64,000 bases of DNA from Coptis chinensis (GCA_015680905.1 CM027378.1:104305501-104369500), one strand, 5' to 3'. Positions 34,615 to 45,007 are shown, numbered from the stretch's first letter. The notes: generated from the letters alone by a model not told the origin. Program-made: numbers and translations.

Positions 34615-34751
34615 GAAATTATTGTGTAATAAATCACAAACATGTAATAAATTTAAGCATATATTTGCGTGCTTGATAAGCTTAAAACTTGGCACAATCT
34701 ATAACCTAATTATTACTCCTAAAATAAGTAATAGTTCCATTAAAATTTATT

Positions 34752-34952
34752 CTACTGATCATCATCATCACTAATGTTGATTATCTTAACAACTTCATCA
34801 CTCGTCATGTCAATATTAGTAAATGATGTTCGTAATTCTCTATTTTCTTGCCCAACGTGCATAATATCAACATGTAGTTCTTGATTTATTTCATGAAACT
34901 GTTCATTGGCTTCTTGAAGTTGTATGATTTCGTTTGTAGCTTCTTCATTCAT
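34752..34952 (-). CDS. Small coiled-coil ORF in Helitron A (66 aa)
   Basis: Starts MNEEATNEIIQLQEANEQ. Heptad-like spacing of Ile/Leu with many Glu and Gln predicts a coiled coil over residues 5-45. The tail is acidic (SDDDDQ). It lies 29 bases after the stop of the dsRBD-like ORF and could be a second exon or separate frame of the same gene. Family unknown; whether it is expressed is unknown. Confidence 0.4.
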   Translation of the reverse strand: MNEEATNEIIQLQEANEQFHEINQELHVDIMHVGQENRELRTSFTNIDMTSDEVVKIINISDDDDQ

Positions 34953-34981
34953 GACGCAGATGATTGATTTAAATCCCCCGC

Positions 34982-35359
34982 TTATTTAAGTTGTGGTCGT
35001 ATATGGCTAAGTTCTTTGAAGTTGAAATCTCTGACGTCGAATTGGTACAATTCACGAAGTGATGTGAGAGCAGCCTGTGCAGCTTGATTTTCAGCTATAT
35101 TTTGTGTTTCTTCTAGAGTTCCATAACATGTTTGCAATGTTGACAAATTATCATAGTCGTCACAATATTCTTTAAATATTCCTTGTAAAATAGGAACGTC
35201 TATAGTCACATTAGATCCAAATCTATCGCCTATAATTTCAGTTTTGTAAACTGGTGGTGTATAAATTTCGTTATGCATTAGTATCTGATTCAATATTGCT
35301 TTCCTTGAAATAGAAAATATTTTATCATCATCCATTTTGCTGCACAAAAAATTAAACAT
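34982..35359 (-). CDS. Small ORF resembling a double-stranded-RNA-binding domain (125 aa), in Helitron A
   Basis: The frame is intact from MFNFLCSKMDDD (35359, or the inner Met at 35335) to the stop at 34982. It follows the dsRBD plan: a first helix with a short lead (KAILNQILMHNE), beta strands TPPVYKTEIIG and FGSNVTIDV, an expanded loop, and the C-terminal helix QNIAENQAAQAALTSL. The alternating Ala pattern and final Leu of that helix fit the family. The Lys cluster that normally contacts RNA at the start of this helix is absent (ETQN instead), so binding is uncertain. It lies between the truncated Rep and the 3' end. It may be a captured host fragment or element cargo. The family call is by eye. 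Confidence 0.45.
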   Translation of the reverse strand: MFNFLCSKMDDDKIFSISRKAILNQILMHNEIYTPPVYKTEIIGDRFGSNVTIDVPILQGIFKEYCDDYDNLSTLQTCYGTLEETQNIAENQAAQAALTSLRELYQFDVRDFNFKELSHIRPQLK

Positions 35360-35492
35360 AATTAGTACGTTAAATTGTGAATGAGTTTATATACATGTTG
35401 GCATAATATCTACTATCGTGCCGATGCAATATTCCGGATATGGCATTTACCAATACATTTGTTAATTATATTTGCTAAAGTAATATGCCAAG

Positions 35493-35665
35493 AAATATCG
35501 TGAGTTCCACATAGCGATATTTCTTTAATATTCAACAATGATAATAATTAGTATGCAAATTCCATGTACGTGTAATCCAAATTCCAACTAATTAGAAACA
35601 CGTACACGATATTAAATAAATATCGTGAGTTCCACATAGCGATATTTATTTACTATTCAACAATT
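35493..35665. repeat. Duplicated hairpin-forming segment in Helitron A
   Basis: AAATATCG, then GAGTTCCACATAG, then CGATATTT occurs at 35493-35522 and again at about 35618-35648, about 125 bases apart. The ends AAATATCG/CGATATTT can pair. Confidence 0.7.
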
Positions 35666-35807
35666 CAAAAACACTCACCATTGGCACTCTGGCAGTATTG
35701 CTATTTCTGGTTTGGTTGATCATTATTGATAATTGAAGAATTGTAAATTCAAGGTAATTTTTTCTAGTTATCCACGTTTATTTTATTTTATTTTTTTATC
35801 TTACAGT

Positions 35808-37962
35808 CTACTCTAGAAGGTAGAACTAATCTTTTTCCAACTGAAGTTGGTGTTGAGTCTCCGACAACAACTGCATCTTGGAGACCTTGGTACAATTCGA
35901 TCGATCTTTTTATGGTTATCAATTATCCAACGCGTGGCAGAGTTCCACCACGCTTGTTTTTGCATCAACAACTAACTGGCTCAAAAGACGTCCACCTCTC
36001 ATCAGTGTCTGTCCTTCATTTTTTCTATGTTGAAGCCTGTAAGCATAAAATTCTCTAATGCTTAATGTATTGTGTTTTGCCAGCTTGCCTCCACGTACAT
36101 TATTTTTTAAAATCTGCAAATGGAAACCGTCTTCTCCAAATGGAAAAAGAATAGGATATTGCATAGCCATAAAGCTTGGTTGTAACTCATTTATCCTTTT
36201 TAAGCCTTCTGATCTTTTCTCGACAATTACGTCTCTACCGTTATTATTTTCATGTCCGTCTCCAACAATTAATCTAGCAACTTTGTCTGCCTCGTATATG
36301 TTGTAATCGCCTTGCATCCTTGTTTCGTGTTCCGATGATTCTCAAGCGCACGTGGATCAAATCAGACTCTCGGAATCTTTCTCTTGTTGTTCTGAAAGAT
36401 TTTATCAGATTATTCTCAACATTGAACATTTTTATCAATCCGTCAACAATTTCTTTATCTATGTTTTTCGGATCTTCCTTTTCTTTTCTTTTCAAAAAAT
36501 ACACTCGGTTTTGAACTTCGTTTTCTATGATCATGTATATATAACTGAGCAAATCTTGGCTTCTGGCCTGACATTGGCAGTAAAAAACCTATCTTATGAT
36601 GCTTTTGCCCAGTCAATTTGAAAACATAGGGTCCACAACCTTTTTTGTTTATATCTTTGTCTATTTTTCCACCCATAGACGTCATAGCAAACATCGTATT
36701 GTATGACCGTATGTTTTCTCTGAATTTTCTTGATCTAGGTCTCCCATTGTAGTCCATGAGCTGCTTTAGATGTTCTTTTAGTAATGGCAATTTTACTTTC
36801 CCTTGTTGGCAACAGATGGTGAACTTAGGATTCTTGGGTCTCTTATATTTTGTGTTCCTCTCCTCATACCAAAGTATAGCACCACAGTGAGAGTAGACAC
36901 TTGAAGGTCCTCTGAAATTCCACGGCGTAGAGAATTTTCCTGAAAATGAAAATGCACACATGTTAATAATATAAATTAATTTAGCAAAACAATAATACAA
37001 TTAGAACTTACTATTGGTGACAACTTTGTCTTGATTGTTCTGTTGACCCGTAAACATCTCGTCTGCTAAATTGTCATCGTCTGTAGCATTAATAAGGTGT
37101 TAACAAATGATTTTGTGATATACACTAAGAAATGCATTAATAAGGTATTACCAATTGTATCATAATCAATTTCCATATGATCATCGCTTGCCAAGGTTGT
37201 GGCATTTGTGTATATAGTCGAAACCTCTTGTGACCTTTGTGTATTGCAAGAGCCAATATCTGGACGTATAGATGAGAAAAGTAAGAATCCTAAAAGTTTT
37301 ATTTCATAAATATATTATCATATTTTCAATATTGTACCTGATTGATATTGAGGAAGATTTGCATATTGAGTCTGCTGGAATAATGATTGTGAGATTGGAT
37401 GTGATGGCTGCACATTGTTATATCCAATGCACACATAATGATGTAATTAACTTCTCATAAACGTATATAAATATAATATAAATATGAATTTTTTTTACCT
37501 GGTGAATGTTGAACATAAGGAAAGTACTGGTATTGTGAATGTGAAATCATAGGTGATGATTGCACGTTCCTATTGTACTGAAAAGATAATGAATACGAAG
37601 GAAAGAATCCATGTGTTTGTGTTGTTGAATGTTGAACATAAGGAAAGTATTGGTATTATGAATGTGAAATCACGGGGGATGATTTCACGTTGCTATTGTA
37701 CGGAAAAAATAATGGATGTGAAGAAAAGTATCCATGTGCTTGTGTTGTTGAGATAAAGATATGTTAGTTCATGTGCTTGTACGTGCTTGTGTTGTTGAGA
37801 TAAATGAATGTGATAAGAATTACCAAATGCTTGACCGGCGGGTGAGTTTTGTCTCGGTGTGTTATGCATTCTTCTTCTGTGTGTATGGTTTCCCTTTACT
37901 CTCAACTTAAACATTCTTTCGATGCGTGCTTGTTTTTCCTTCAGTTTTTTGGAGATATCCAT
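35808..37962 (-). pseudogene. Helitron Rep/helicase gene, N-terminal part only
   Basis: Pieces in order: MDISKKLKEKQARIERMFK (37962), a repeat-rich low-complexity part (37755-37330), SDDHMEIDYDTI (37205-37152), DDDNLADEMFTG (37080-37040). The Helitron N-terminal domain then follows from 36945: FRGPSSVYSHCGAILWYEE, later NTMFAMTSMGGKID, FKLTGQKHHKIGFLLP and FAQLYIHDH. After that come LPSFMAMQYPILFPFGEDG-type text (36145-36100) and, to about 35808, LYQGLQDAVVVGDSTPTSVG. Several GT-AG introns interrupt it. The coding sequence stops exactly where the HUH nuclease core should begin, and no helicase follows. In full-length elements Rep nicks and joins DNA for rolling-circle transposition. Confidence 0.88.
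37504..37749 (-). repeat. 123-bp tandem duplication in the Rep N-terminal region
   Basis: GAATGTTGAACATAAGG recurs at 37504 and 37627, giving a 123-base period equal to 41 codons. On the minus strand both copies read a ...HSQYQYFPYVQHS... text in the same frame, so the duplication kept the reading frame; one copy now has a stop in place of Gln. Confidence 0.8.
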
Positions 37963-37984
37963 TTAGTTACAGACCGTAAAAATA

Positions 37985-38900
37985 ATTAGTCAATAAAATA
38001 AATATATACAAACTAATATGGCATGCTCTCTGCAAGATGGCTGACTCCTCGTGTTATTATGAATGTTATTGTGCTATGAATAATGGAGATCAGCTTATGA
38101 AGGCCTCACAATCTAATATATAAGGAATAACCAACGAAAACTCATCAGATGAAGCATTCGAGAGATGGAGGAAGCTTTGTGGATTTGTTATGAATCGTAA
38201 GCGTAGGTTTCACTGCCAATCTTTCCAAATGTTATGAAGCTCAGGCTATGTGTCAAACCAATCAGGTTGTTACATTTCCTACCTTGTCTCGTTTGTAAAA
38301 TTTGTGCATGTTGATTTTTTCTTCTCTAGAACTTTATCTACAGAAGTTACTTTAATTTTTTCTTATGACGTGACAATCAAATTTGGATTCTCTAATTGTT
38401 TGAACAAAAAATCAATGTGAGCTGGGGTTCGGAATGGAATTTTTATTCAAGTGTAATTGAGGATATAGGTCTTTCTATTTATTTCTAGTTTGAGGACTCG
38501 TAGTTCTAGGAGTTAACTCAGTTCTAGGACTTTTATTTCCATTAATAAGGGTATGGTAATTGGTCAGACTACAACAAAAACACTTATTAGCTTCCTTGAT
38601 CTAATCCATGACGTCTATTATACAGGATGGATGGAGAAGAACCGGAAATAAAGGGTTAAAGTTCAATAAGATAGAAATGAAATTGAGATTAATATTGTTC
38701 CATTTTTTATTTTTTCACAGGTAAGTCAGTTCCATTCTTTATTTTCAGGCTCAAAGTAAGAATTGAGATGAAAGAGGAGAAAGAGTAAACCCCCCTTTCA
38801 GGGCTTGGTATCAACTATGTCGTAAGGTCATCGAGCCTCCACCGACTTCGAAGCCTACCTCGATTGAGGCAGCCTTGAAGGAAGGCTAGAAGAGCCCAAG
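37985..38900. other. Helitron A interior without recognised gene
   Basis: No family is recognised on either strand. The right end leads into the captured SABATH fragment. Confidence 0.4.
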
Positions 38901-38909
38901 CATTTCAAA

Positions 38910-39410
38910 GTGGAATACCCGTTGTGCACTAATGTGACTGTACTAATGTGCAGTCAGTTGGAGCAAGATGTTCGTCTGCATATGTCAAGGCCTACATGGG
39001 TATTCAGTGGAATACAGGGGGCAATGGATGGTGCCAAGGGAATGATAAGAGAAGCGATTGGAGAGAAGCTTCATGTTTCTTATTCCTCTCCATCAGGCAC
39101 AATTATTTATATTGCAAACTTGGGATGTTCAGTAGGACAAAATACATTCCTTGCAATAAAGACCATAGTAGAAGCCATATAATGCATATTTCAATCGCAA
39201 GGCCTTGGCCCTCAAACCCCTGAGTTTCAAGTATTCTTTAGTGATCAAGTCTCAGATGACTTTAACAAACTCTTCACTTCCCTTTCTCCCAAAAGACAAT
39301 ATTTTTGCAATTATTTTTACTCTTGCCTTTTTCCCGAGTCTCTCCATTTTATTTACTGTTCATATTCACTTCAATGGCTCTCGAAAGTACCAAAAGAAAT
39401 CTAATGAAAC
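38910..39410 (+). pseudogene. Captured SABATH carboxyl methyltransferase fragment in Helitron A
   Basis: On the + strand, opposite to Rep. Residues EAIGEKLHVSYSS lead into IANLGCSVGQNTFLAIKTI (39112-39165), the SAM-binding motif I of SABATH methyltransferases. After a stop at 39180-39182 the same frame continues GPQTPEFQVFFSDQVSDDFN, then LFTSL, and finally LHFIYCSYSLQWLSKVPKE (39340-39405), the family's (S)SYSLHWLS motif. This equals roughly the first 140 of about 370 residues. These enzymes methylate small acids such as salicylate or jasmonate. The stop, missing middle residues and truncation make it a dead capture. Confidence 0.82.
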
Positions 39411-39537
39411 AAATCAAGGATGCTATGATTAGTGCTACTGGATTCTTACAATGTTGAATGTGCCCAATCTAATTGCATATGTTGACGCATTGCGAGGTAT
39501 GGTTTCAGACTAAAGTTTCCTGGACTAAAGTTTTCTT

Positions 39538-40232
39538 TTGAAGTTGGTGGTGAGGTTTTGTTGGGGATTTTTCTGGTCAGCTTATGTGTGTTTCTTGTTG
39601 TTTGGTTTGCTAGTATTGGGATTCGTTATAGGTGGTGTTACAATGTACTACCTTGATGAAGAACAGATTCACATATCAGATAACCTTAACTTCGATTATA
39701 CCAAGAGTATTATCTCCATTATCATGTCTTGCCCAAGCGTGTCATGTGGCTTGAATTGTAAAGAGAATATTGAACTTGAAAAATATGTAGGATCGCTGCG
39801 GTTATTGCTCCTAATCGAAATTTGAATCTTCCTATTTCGTTGAAGTTGCCGAGTCGATTACAATCAGAAGCTTGGAGATTCCAGGTATATACATTTGAAT
39901 CACTTTAAAAAATGTTAGATGTTTTACGTTCTATGTGTAGTGATTTTGTTGTCTGCCTGTAGATCTAAGTTTTACGTGTTTATGCTAGTTTCGTTGTCTT
40001 GTTGCATTCCATCATGTTGGGAACAACTTTCCTTGGAAAGACTACAAAGGACCCTTATCAAAACTTTGGTTCTTTGATTCTTAATTGTACACCATGGTTG
40101 TTCATTATATATGTGTGTCTGACTTAATGACTTATCGACCAATGTTGTGTGTAGGTTAAGGTGAACCTCTTATCGACTGATGGTGAAGTTACTGCCAGTC
40201 CAAGCTATATCCATGTTGATCTACACGGTGGG
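39538..40232 (+). pseudogene. Captured seipin fragment with intron, in Helitron A
   Basis: The + strand reads VVRFCWGFFWSAYVCFLLFG, a first transmembrane helix, then GFVIGGVTMYYLDEEQIH and LNFDYTKS (39690-39711), all characteristic of plant seipins. A frameshift near 39795 follows, then VIAPNRNLNLPISLKLP (39803-39855) up to a GT donor at 39884. The next exon begins after an AG at about 40155: VKVNLLSTDGEVTASPSYIH. Seipin shapes lipid droplets in the ER. The retained intron shows capture from genomic DNA. It adjoins the SABATH fragment, so two host genes were joined. Confidence 0.85.
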
Positions 40233-40639
40233 TGTTAGCAACTATTTTTATCTATTAAACACGGTGGCATATATTAAACACGGTGGGTGTTCCATTATTT
40301 ATTTTCAAGTTTAACAAAAGAATTGAGATTAAGGCAAATACTTTCGGTGGACTCGAGTTGATCGTTAACTTGGGCAGATGAACAAATTATTGTTAATATA
40401 TAGAAGATGAGCAAAGACAATTCGATTGCTAATAGAATTTGTTATCTATTTGTCGTGCGGATTCGATTGCTAATAGAATTTGTTCTAATAATATTTAATA
40501 GATTGTGATGTTATCTATCTACAGAGTTTTAGTGGAGAGAAATCTATGTGGGAGTCTACAGAGTTTTAGTGGAGAGATGAGTCTACGTTAGGAGCTCATT
40601 ATAAGAAATTGCCACCTAGGATTGTGATTGCCACCTTAG

Positions 40640-40665
40640 GTAGACTCTGCTTTAATATAGAAAGA
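40640..40665 (-). other. Helitron A 5' terminus
   Basis: The minus strand begins TCTTTCTATATTAAAGCAGAG, followed within 40 bases by CCTAGGTGGCA. The preceding base is A. The same layout recurs at 43921, which identifies a common Helitron family. Confidence 0.75.
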
Positions 40666-41228
40666 TGTGATAGTAGATAGCCGTCTTGTTGAGATTTCTT
40701 TACTGGAGTTGTCCATATTGTTTAGTCTGAAGAAAATAATTTGATCGTTGTTGGGAATTAGGAGAAGCGAGATATTGGAGATTAATCACGTAGGAGGTGA
40801 CAGAAGTTATAATAAATTGTTTATGCTTAGTGCCTTTTATATAGACCATTCAAGTAATCTTAAATCTATTAGGATTGTTGGTCGTAGAGTTATGTTACTA
40901 TGATTTGGACTCTTATATTTTTTCCGTTAATATAAGGAACACATATAAGATGAAACTACAAATAGTGATTCGAAAAACATAAATAGAAGCAAACAGATAT
41001 TACAATTTGAGGATTTTTTTATACTATTAGAAATTAAAATTGCTAAATTCTTATCGTGTATACGTATGTAGGTGCAATGCTTAGATCAGACATGATAACA
41101 GATTAACAGAACAATATATGGTAGTTATATAACCAGTAAGTTTGATAGACATGCATATAAACATAAAACATGTTTAGATCAATGCGGAGGTAGAAAGCCA
41201 AGAGTTGAGCCTGTGCATTTTTAAGTTC
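40666..41228. other. Spacer between Helitron A and captured PWWP fragments
   Basis: No gene is recognised. The 30-base segment ATTAGGATTGTTGGTCGTAG and its flanks (from about 40868) is repeated at about 42310. Confidence 0.4.
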
Positions 41229-42292
41229 CACTCTATCAGTTCCACCACCCCTGATTTAAAGCTAATGCTTTGATATTCTCTAGAAGTTTATCAGGGTCCA
41301 GAGATGCGAATCATTCCAATGCTCCTGAGACGGACAGACAAAATCTTGCATTTCGAGAGTTGTCCAGACCGACCCTTATCTCAAGAACCGGATACTTAAC
41401 TGCGCATAGGCTTCGTTCGGCAAACAGGAGCAGACCATCCCCAGTTCTGTTCTTCTACAAACCTCGTCCCAAGCATAATTAACAGCAGTATGGAAGGCGT
41501 CTGAGTTTCTTTGCTTCTCCATATGGGAGAAATGTGCTCGAAAGTGATACAACAATGATGGTTCAATCCATGAAAAGGTTGGATCCCCAAAGTAAGCTAC
41601 CAAAAAGCTCTCCTGCTTTTTACACTTCAATGCCTTCTGATGCATCCGAACAATCAATTATCTGTCCTGGCCACCAAGGATACCACTTCAATTTAGCCGA
41701 GACTAAATCAGAAACAGAAAACTCAGCTCTTTGCCCCGGTGCAATGGCATAAGTGGCTGCATGCGCTCTTCCACAGTTAGTTTCAGGGTTCAAGGCATCT
41801 GCATATACAACTTGTTTTTGTAAATTATTCACTTGAACAACTTCAACTCCAATTTTTCGCTTGTCATCTTCCGAGTAATGATAATCAGTAGGCTGAACAT
41901 CTGAGAACAAATCCCAACAGATAAAGTGGAGCTTCATAACAAATCATTTTATGTGAATGATGTCGGTCTCCTGATAGAAAATTGTTGACATCTTCCTTAA
42001 ACAACCCTCCGCGGAGATTGAACTCAGGCTGTCGATAACACTTACAACGATTGAAAGCCAGCAATCTGAAATTCCACTCTATTAGCTCCACCACAAGGGT
42101 TTGAGGCTAACTCTTTGATATTCTCGAGAAGTTTATCAGGCAAAAAGATATCACACTTTGCGTGTTGTCTAGACGATCTCTTATCCTTGCCTCGTCACGG
42201 ATCCAATCATTGTTAATAACCTGAGATTTGAACTTTGCATAAGCTTCTTTTGGCGTGCAGGGGCAGACCATATGATTTGAACTTTTATACAA
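41229..42292 (-). pseudogene. Captured PWWP-domain gene fragment, partly duplicated
   Basis: The minus strand reads FSVSDLVSAKLKWYPWWPGQI (about 41725-41665), a PWWP domain whose signature P-W-W-P is intact. It continues ESFLVAYFGDPTFSWIEPSLL, FRAHFSHMEKQRNSDAF and a post-PWWP part ELGMVCSCLPNEAYAQ down to 41229. A second, better preserved copy of the post-PWWP part lies at 42292-42060 (VCPCTPKEAYAKFKSQVINN), followed by KCYRQPEFNLRGGLFKEDVN. PWWP proteins bind methylated histone tails in the nucleus. Stops between the pieces and the duplicated order show that it is a rearranged fragment. It lies inside the stretch bounded by the Helitron-type end at 43921. Confidence 0.78.
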
Positions 42293-42697
42293 TTCCTAAA
42301 AAATAGGCATTAGGATTGTTGGTCGTAGAGTTATGTTATTAGATAGTAGATATCAAACTTGAATAGGTAAGATCAAGATCACCATCTTACGATCAAGATC
42401 AAAATATTTTTTAGCAGGACTCTTATATAGTTCCTGAAAAATAGGTAAGCTTTCATAATTGGGTTCTAGTAGCTGATAGAGTTCTCATTTTATGTGAATG
42501 GAAAAGCTTCAAAATTCGTTCATTGCAATGCCTTTCAGGTCAGGAATTACATCTGCATGGACCAAATCTATGAATCGTACTCAATCGAGTTATCATCCAC
42601 CAATACATAGCACTAACTTAATCTATGAAACTGGTATTCAGGGAAAGCACCAATATGGACAAACAGCTTTGAGAAGGGCACTTCAAGTCGATTTCTT

Positions 42698-43172
42698 CTA
42701 ACTCAATTCCCTTATGGGAGGTCGAGACTCTGCTAATTTGACCTCAAAATCATCAGATAACAGCCGAAACCCTACCTCTTTTGCAACAGAGCTTAATTTA
42801 GCTTGTTTCTTCTGTTGAAGCAGAAGTGCCAAGATGTCATGAATGGACCTGCCCTGTGCATCTGCGGATAACTCATTCAAAACAATCTTTTTCTCCCTCA
42901 TTTATAACCATAACAGACACCTTATTCTTTAAGCTGCCCACCCTTGTTAATGTTGAGTGCCTTCTTGGATGTTTCGATTGATCTGAGGCACTTCCACCTT
43001 TCTTTCCTGGGAATGCCTGTGCTGAAAATTTGCTAAGAGTGACAGTTTCCTTTAAATCCGCCTGAATTGAGACATGATTGTCCAGTGCAAACTTTCTGAA
43101 TACCTGGAGAGCAGCCTGGCTCTTTCTTTTAGTAATCAAGGATTCAGATGATCTGTCCACAAAAAGAATCAT
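42698..43172 (-). pseudogene. Captured fragment of a thioredoxin-like plant protein
   Basis: The minus strand reads MILFVDRSSESLITKRKSQA, then LQVFRKFALDNHVSIQ (43172-43060). After a frame change it reads EKKIVLNELSADAQGRSIHD and LAKEVGFRLLSDD-type text (42900-42730). The ILFVDRSS and QxxSIHDILxxLLQQKKxAKLSS pattern resembles the C-terminal part of plant proteins annotated as thioredoxin-fold or PDI-like, but I am not certain of the family. It is frameshifted and truncated. Confidence 0.45.
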
Positions 43173-43921
43173 TGATGGCTTGTTTGCTGGTAAAGTAAAA
43201 TCAGCATCATTTCCCTCACCGAGTACAGTTAATATTCATGTGTTCTTAAGCTTACCGAGTTTGTAAACACACCATAATACTGGCACATTATCTACACTAA
43301 AAAAACATGTCACATTGGAAATTTGGAATCGTTGAATGAGGTTACTAAGATGATCCGTATATATTCTTAAAATTCAAAGCACAACTTAGGATTCCCCCAT
43401 TGCGGTCCTTCAAAAGGAGGTAATTGATGCAAGTTCTGTAAAATCGTTTAGCAAGAAAAATAAATATATTTCTCTAAAAGATGCCTGCGATTATCAAAGA
43501 GATTTTTTTTTATTCACAAAGAGGTTATAATAAGAGATAGAGGCTTGAAGGACAAAGAATTTAGAGGATGATGGAGAAGAGTAGTGTGAAGAATAGAAGG
43601 TGAAAAGCCAAACAGAATGGGCATAAACCAAAGAGGATAGAAATCCTACAACTGGTAAAATATAGTTGCCGATAGATCTCCTAGTCATTCAATTTAATAT
43701 AAATTATAAAGTAGATCTTTTAGACCTATGTTTTAGCAGATTCGGACTTGTATTCCTTAATTAATTACATGTAGGTAGTGTTTCAATTAGTGTGGGAAGT
43801 GTTTCAATTAGCTTTGATATTAGAGTGCCACGTGGCATACCAGACTCAAAAGCTTTGATATTAGAGTGCCACCTAGGAAAGAGAAAAATCTAACCTAGAG
43901 GTCTCTGCTTTAGTATATAGA
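43173..43921 (-). mobile_element. Second Helitron-type 5' end (Helitron B), body extends left
   Basis: At 43921 the minus strand begins TCTATATACTAAAGCAGAG, preceded by A. Two CCTAGGTGGCA / CCACGTGGCA boxes follow within 100 bases. This matches the Helitron A 5' end closely. The captured PWWP and thioredoxin-like fragments lie downstream on the same strand. No separate hairpin plus CTRR end was found between 40666 and 43173. So the 3' end is either eroded, or shared with Helitron A at 34447, or left of Helitron A if A is nested. Confidence 0.6.
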
Positions 43922-43960
43922 TAGTAGATATGAACCCTTGCATATTTTCACAATGCTCAG

Positions 43961-44069
43961 TCTTTGCACCTGCGTCACTTCTCATATTTTCAGTGTATAT
44001 ATTAACCGATCACATCTCACTCTTTGCACCTCCGTCACTTCTCATATTTTCAGTGTATATATTAGCCGA
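43961..44069. repeat. 60-bp tandem duplication
   Basis: TCTTTGCACCTSCGTCACTT and the following TATTTTCAGTGTATATATTA occur twice with a period of 60 bases. It lies just outside the Helitron B end, in the downstream flank of RPN10. Confidence 0.85.
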
Positions 44070-45007
44070 AACAAACAAACAGTACATTCCATCCAAAATT
44101 CCAAATACAAAATAAAATGGCAAGACTCCATTCCAATGCTGCTGAAAACGAACATTTTGATATTTTTGACTAAACAATGTCCAATCTTTCAATCAAAGAT
44201 CGTATAACATCAACAACCTTCCAAAATTAATAATTCAAAACTTTTCCCATGTCATTAAAGAAAAAAGAGAAGAAAAAAGAGAAAGCAGAGCGTGGAAATT
44301 TATCCCAACCAAGTAAATCAGTACATGTCTAAATCAATGGAAGTGTTGGCAACCATGGCATATGATACACAAAAAACACACCAGTTTGATAAAACAAGGA
44401 AACAAAATCTGGAAAGAAGACCACAACTTCGGAAACTTCCACGGGCTATGCCAAAGTTTCTTCCCACGAAACTCGGAAAGAAACAATAAATTGTAAAGAG
44501 TTGTAAATGAAGCAGGTCAAAAAATTTGGGACTAGTCCAGATAAAAATATCATGAACACCTTATGCGGCCATTAAACATCAATACCATAAACTTTCCTAG
44601 TCATTTGATAACATAAAAAGACCAAATGCATAGCTCCTCAAAAGTTTGAGAACATTCAGACAAGCAAAGCCTTTAAATAGATAAAAAAGAAAGAAAGCCA
44701 AAAGTATTTTCTAAATAAATTCAACTTAAAGCACATTAAGAATCCTCCTGTTTTCTGTCAATAGGAACCACTCCTTAAATAGTCCAGCTTTGTTCTTATA
44801 GTTGTATCTAAACAGGCTTCACCAGTTGAACCTGCAAAAGAGACGCACATTACTTCAAAGAATCAATTCAGGAGGCTCAGCCAAATCCAGTAGTAACTAA
44901 ATTTCCAAGATTATCACCTCGGTAGAATTTAAACCTAGTATAGTGAAAAGAATCAAGAAACTGACCTTGGGCATTAACTGAAAAGGTAATAGCAAACAAT
45001 AGCATTG
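44070..45007. other. Downstream flank / 3' UTR region of RPN10
   Basis: No other gene is recognised. The part near 45007 should contain the 3' UTR and polyadenylation site of the minus-strand RPN10 gene. Confidence 0.5.

Larger units (their letters stand above)
34447..40665 (-). mobile_element. Helitron A, both termini present (6.2 kb)
   Basis: On the minus strand the element starts TCTTTCTATATTAAAGCAGAG (5' TC, at 40665). It ends CTAG at 34450-34447, preceded by a GC-rich hairpin (34458-34477), as Helitron 3' ends require. The flanking bases are A before the start and T after the end, so removing the element restores an AT target; there is no target duplication. It carries a Rep gene relic of Helitron type on the same strand, two small ORFs, and host gene fragments on the opposite strand. 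Rep lacks its catalytic core and no helicase is present, so it is not autonomous. Confidence 0.85.
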
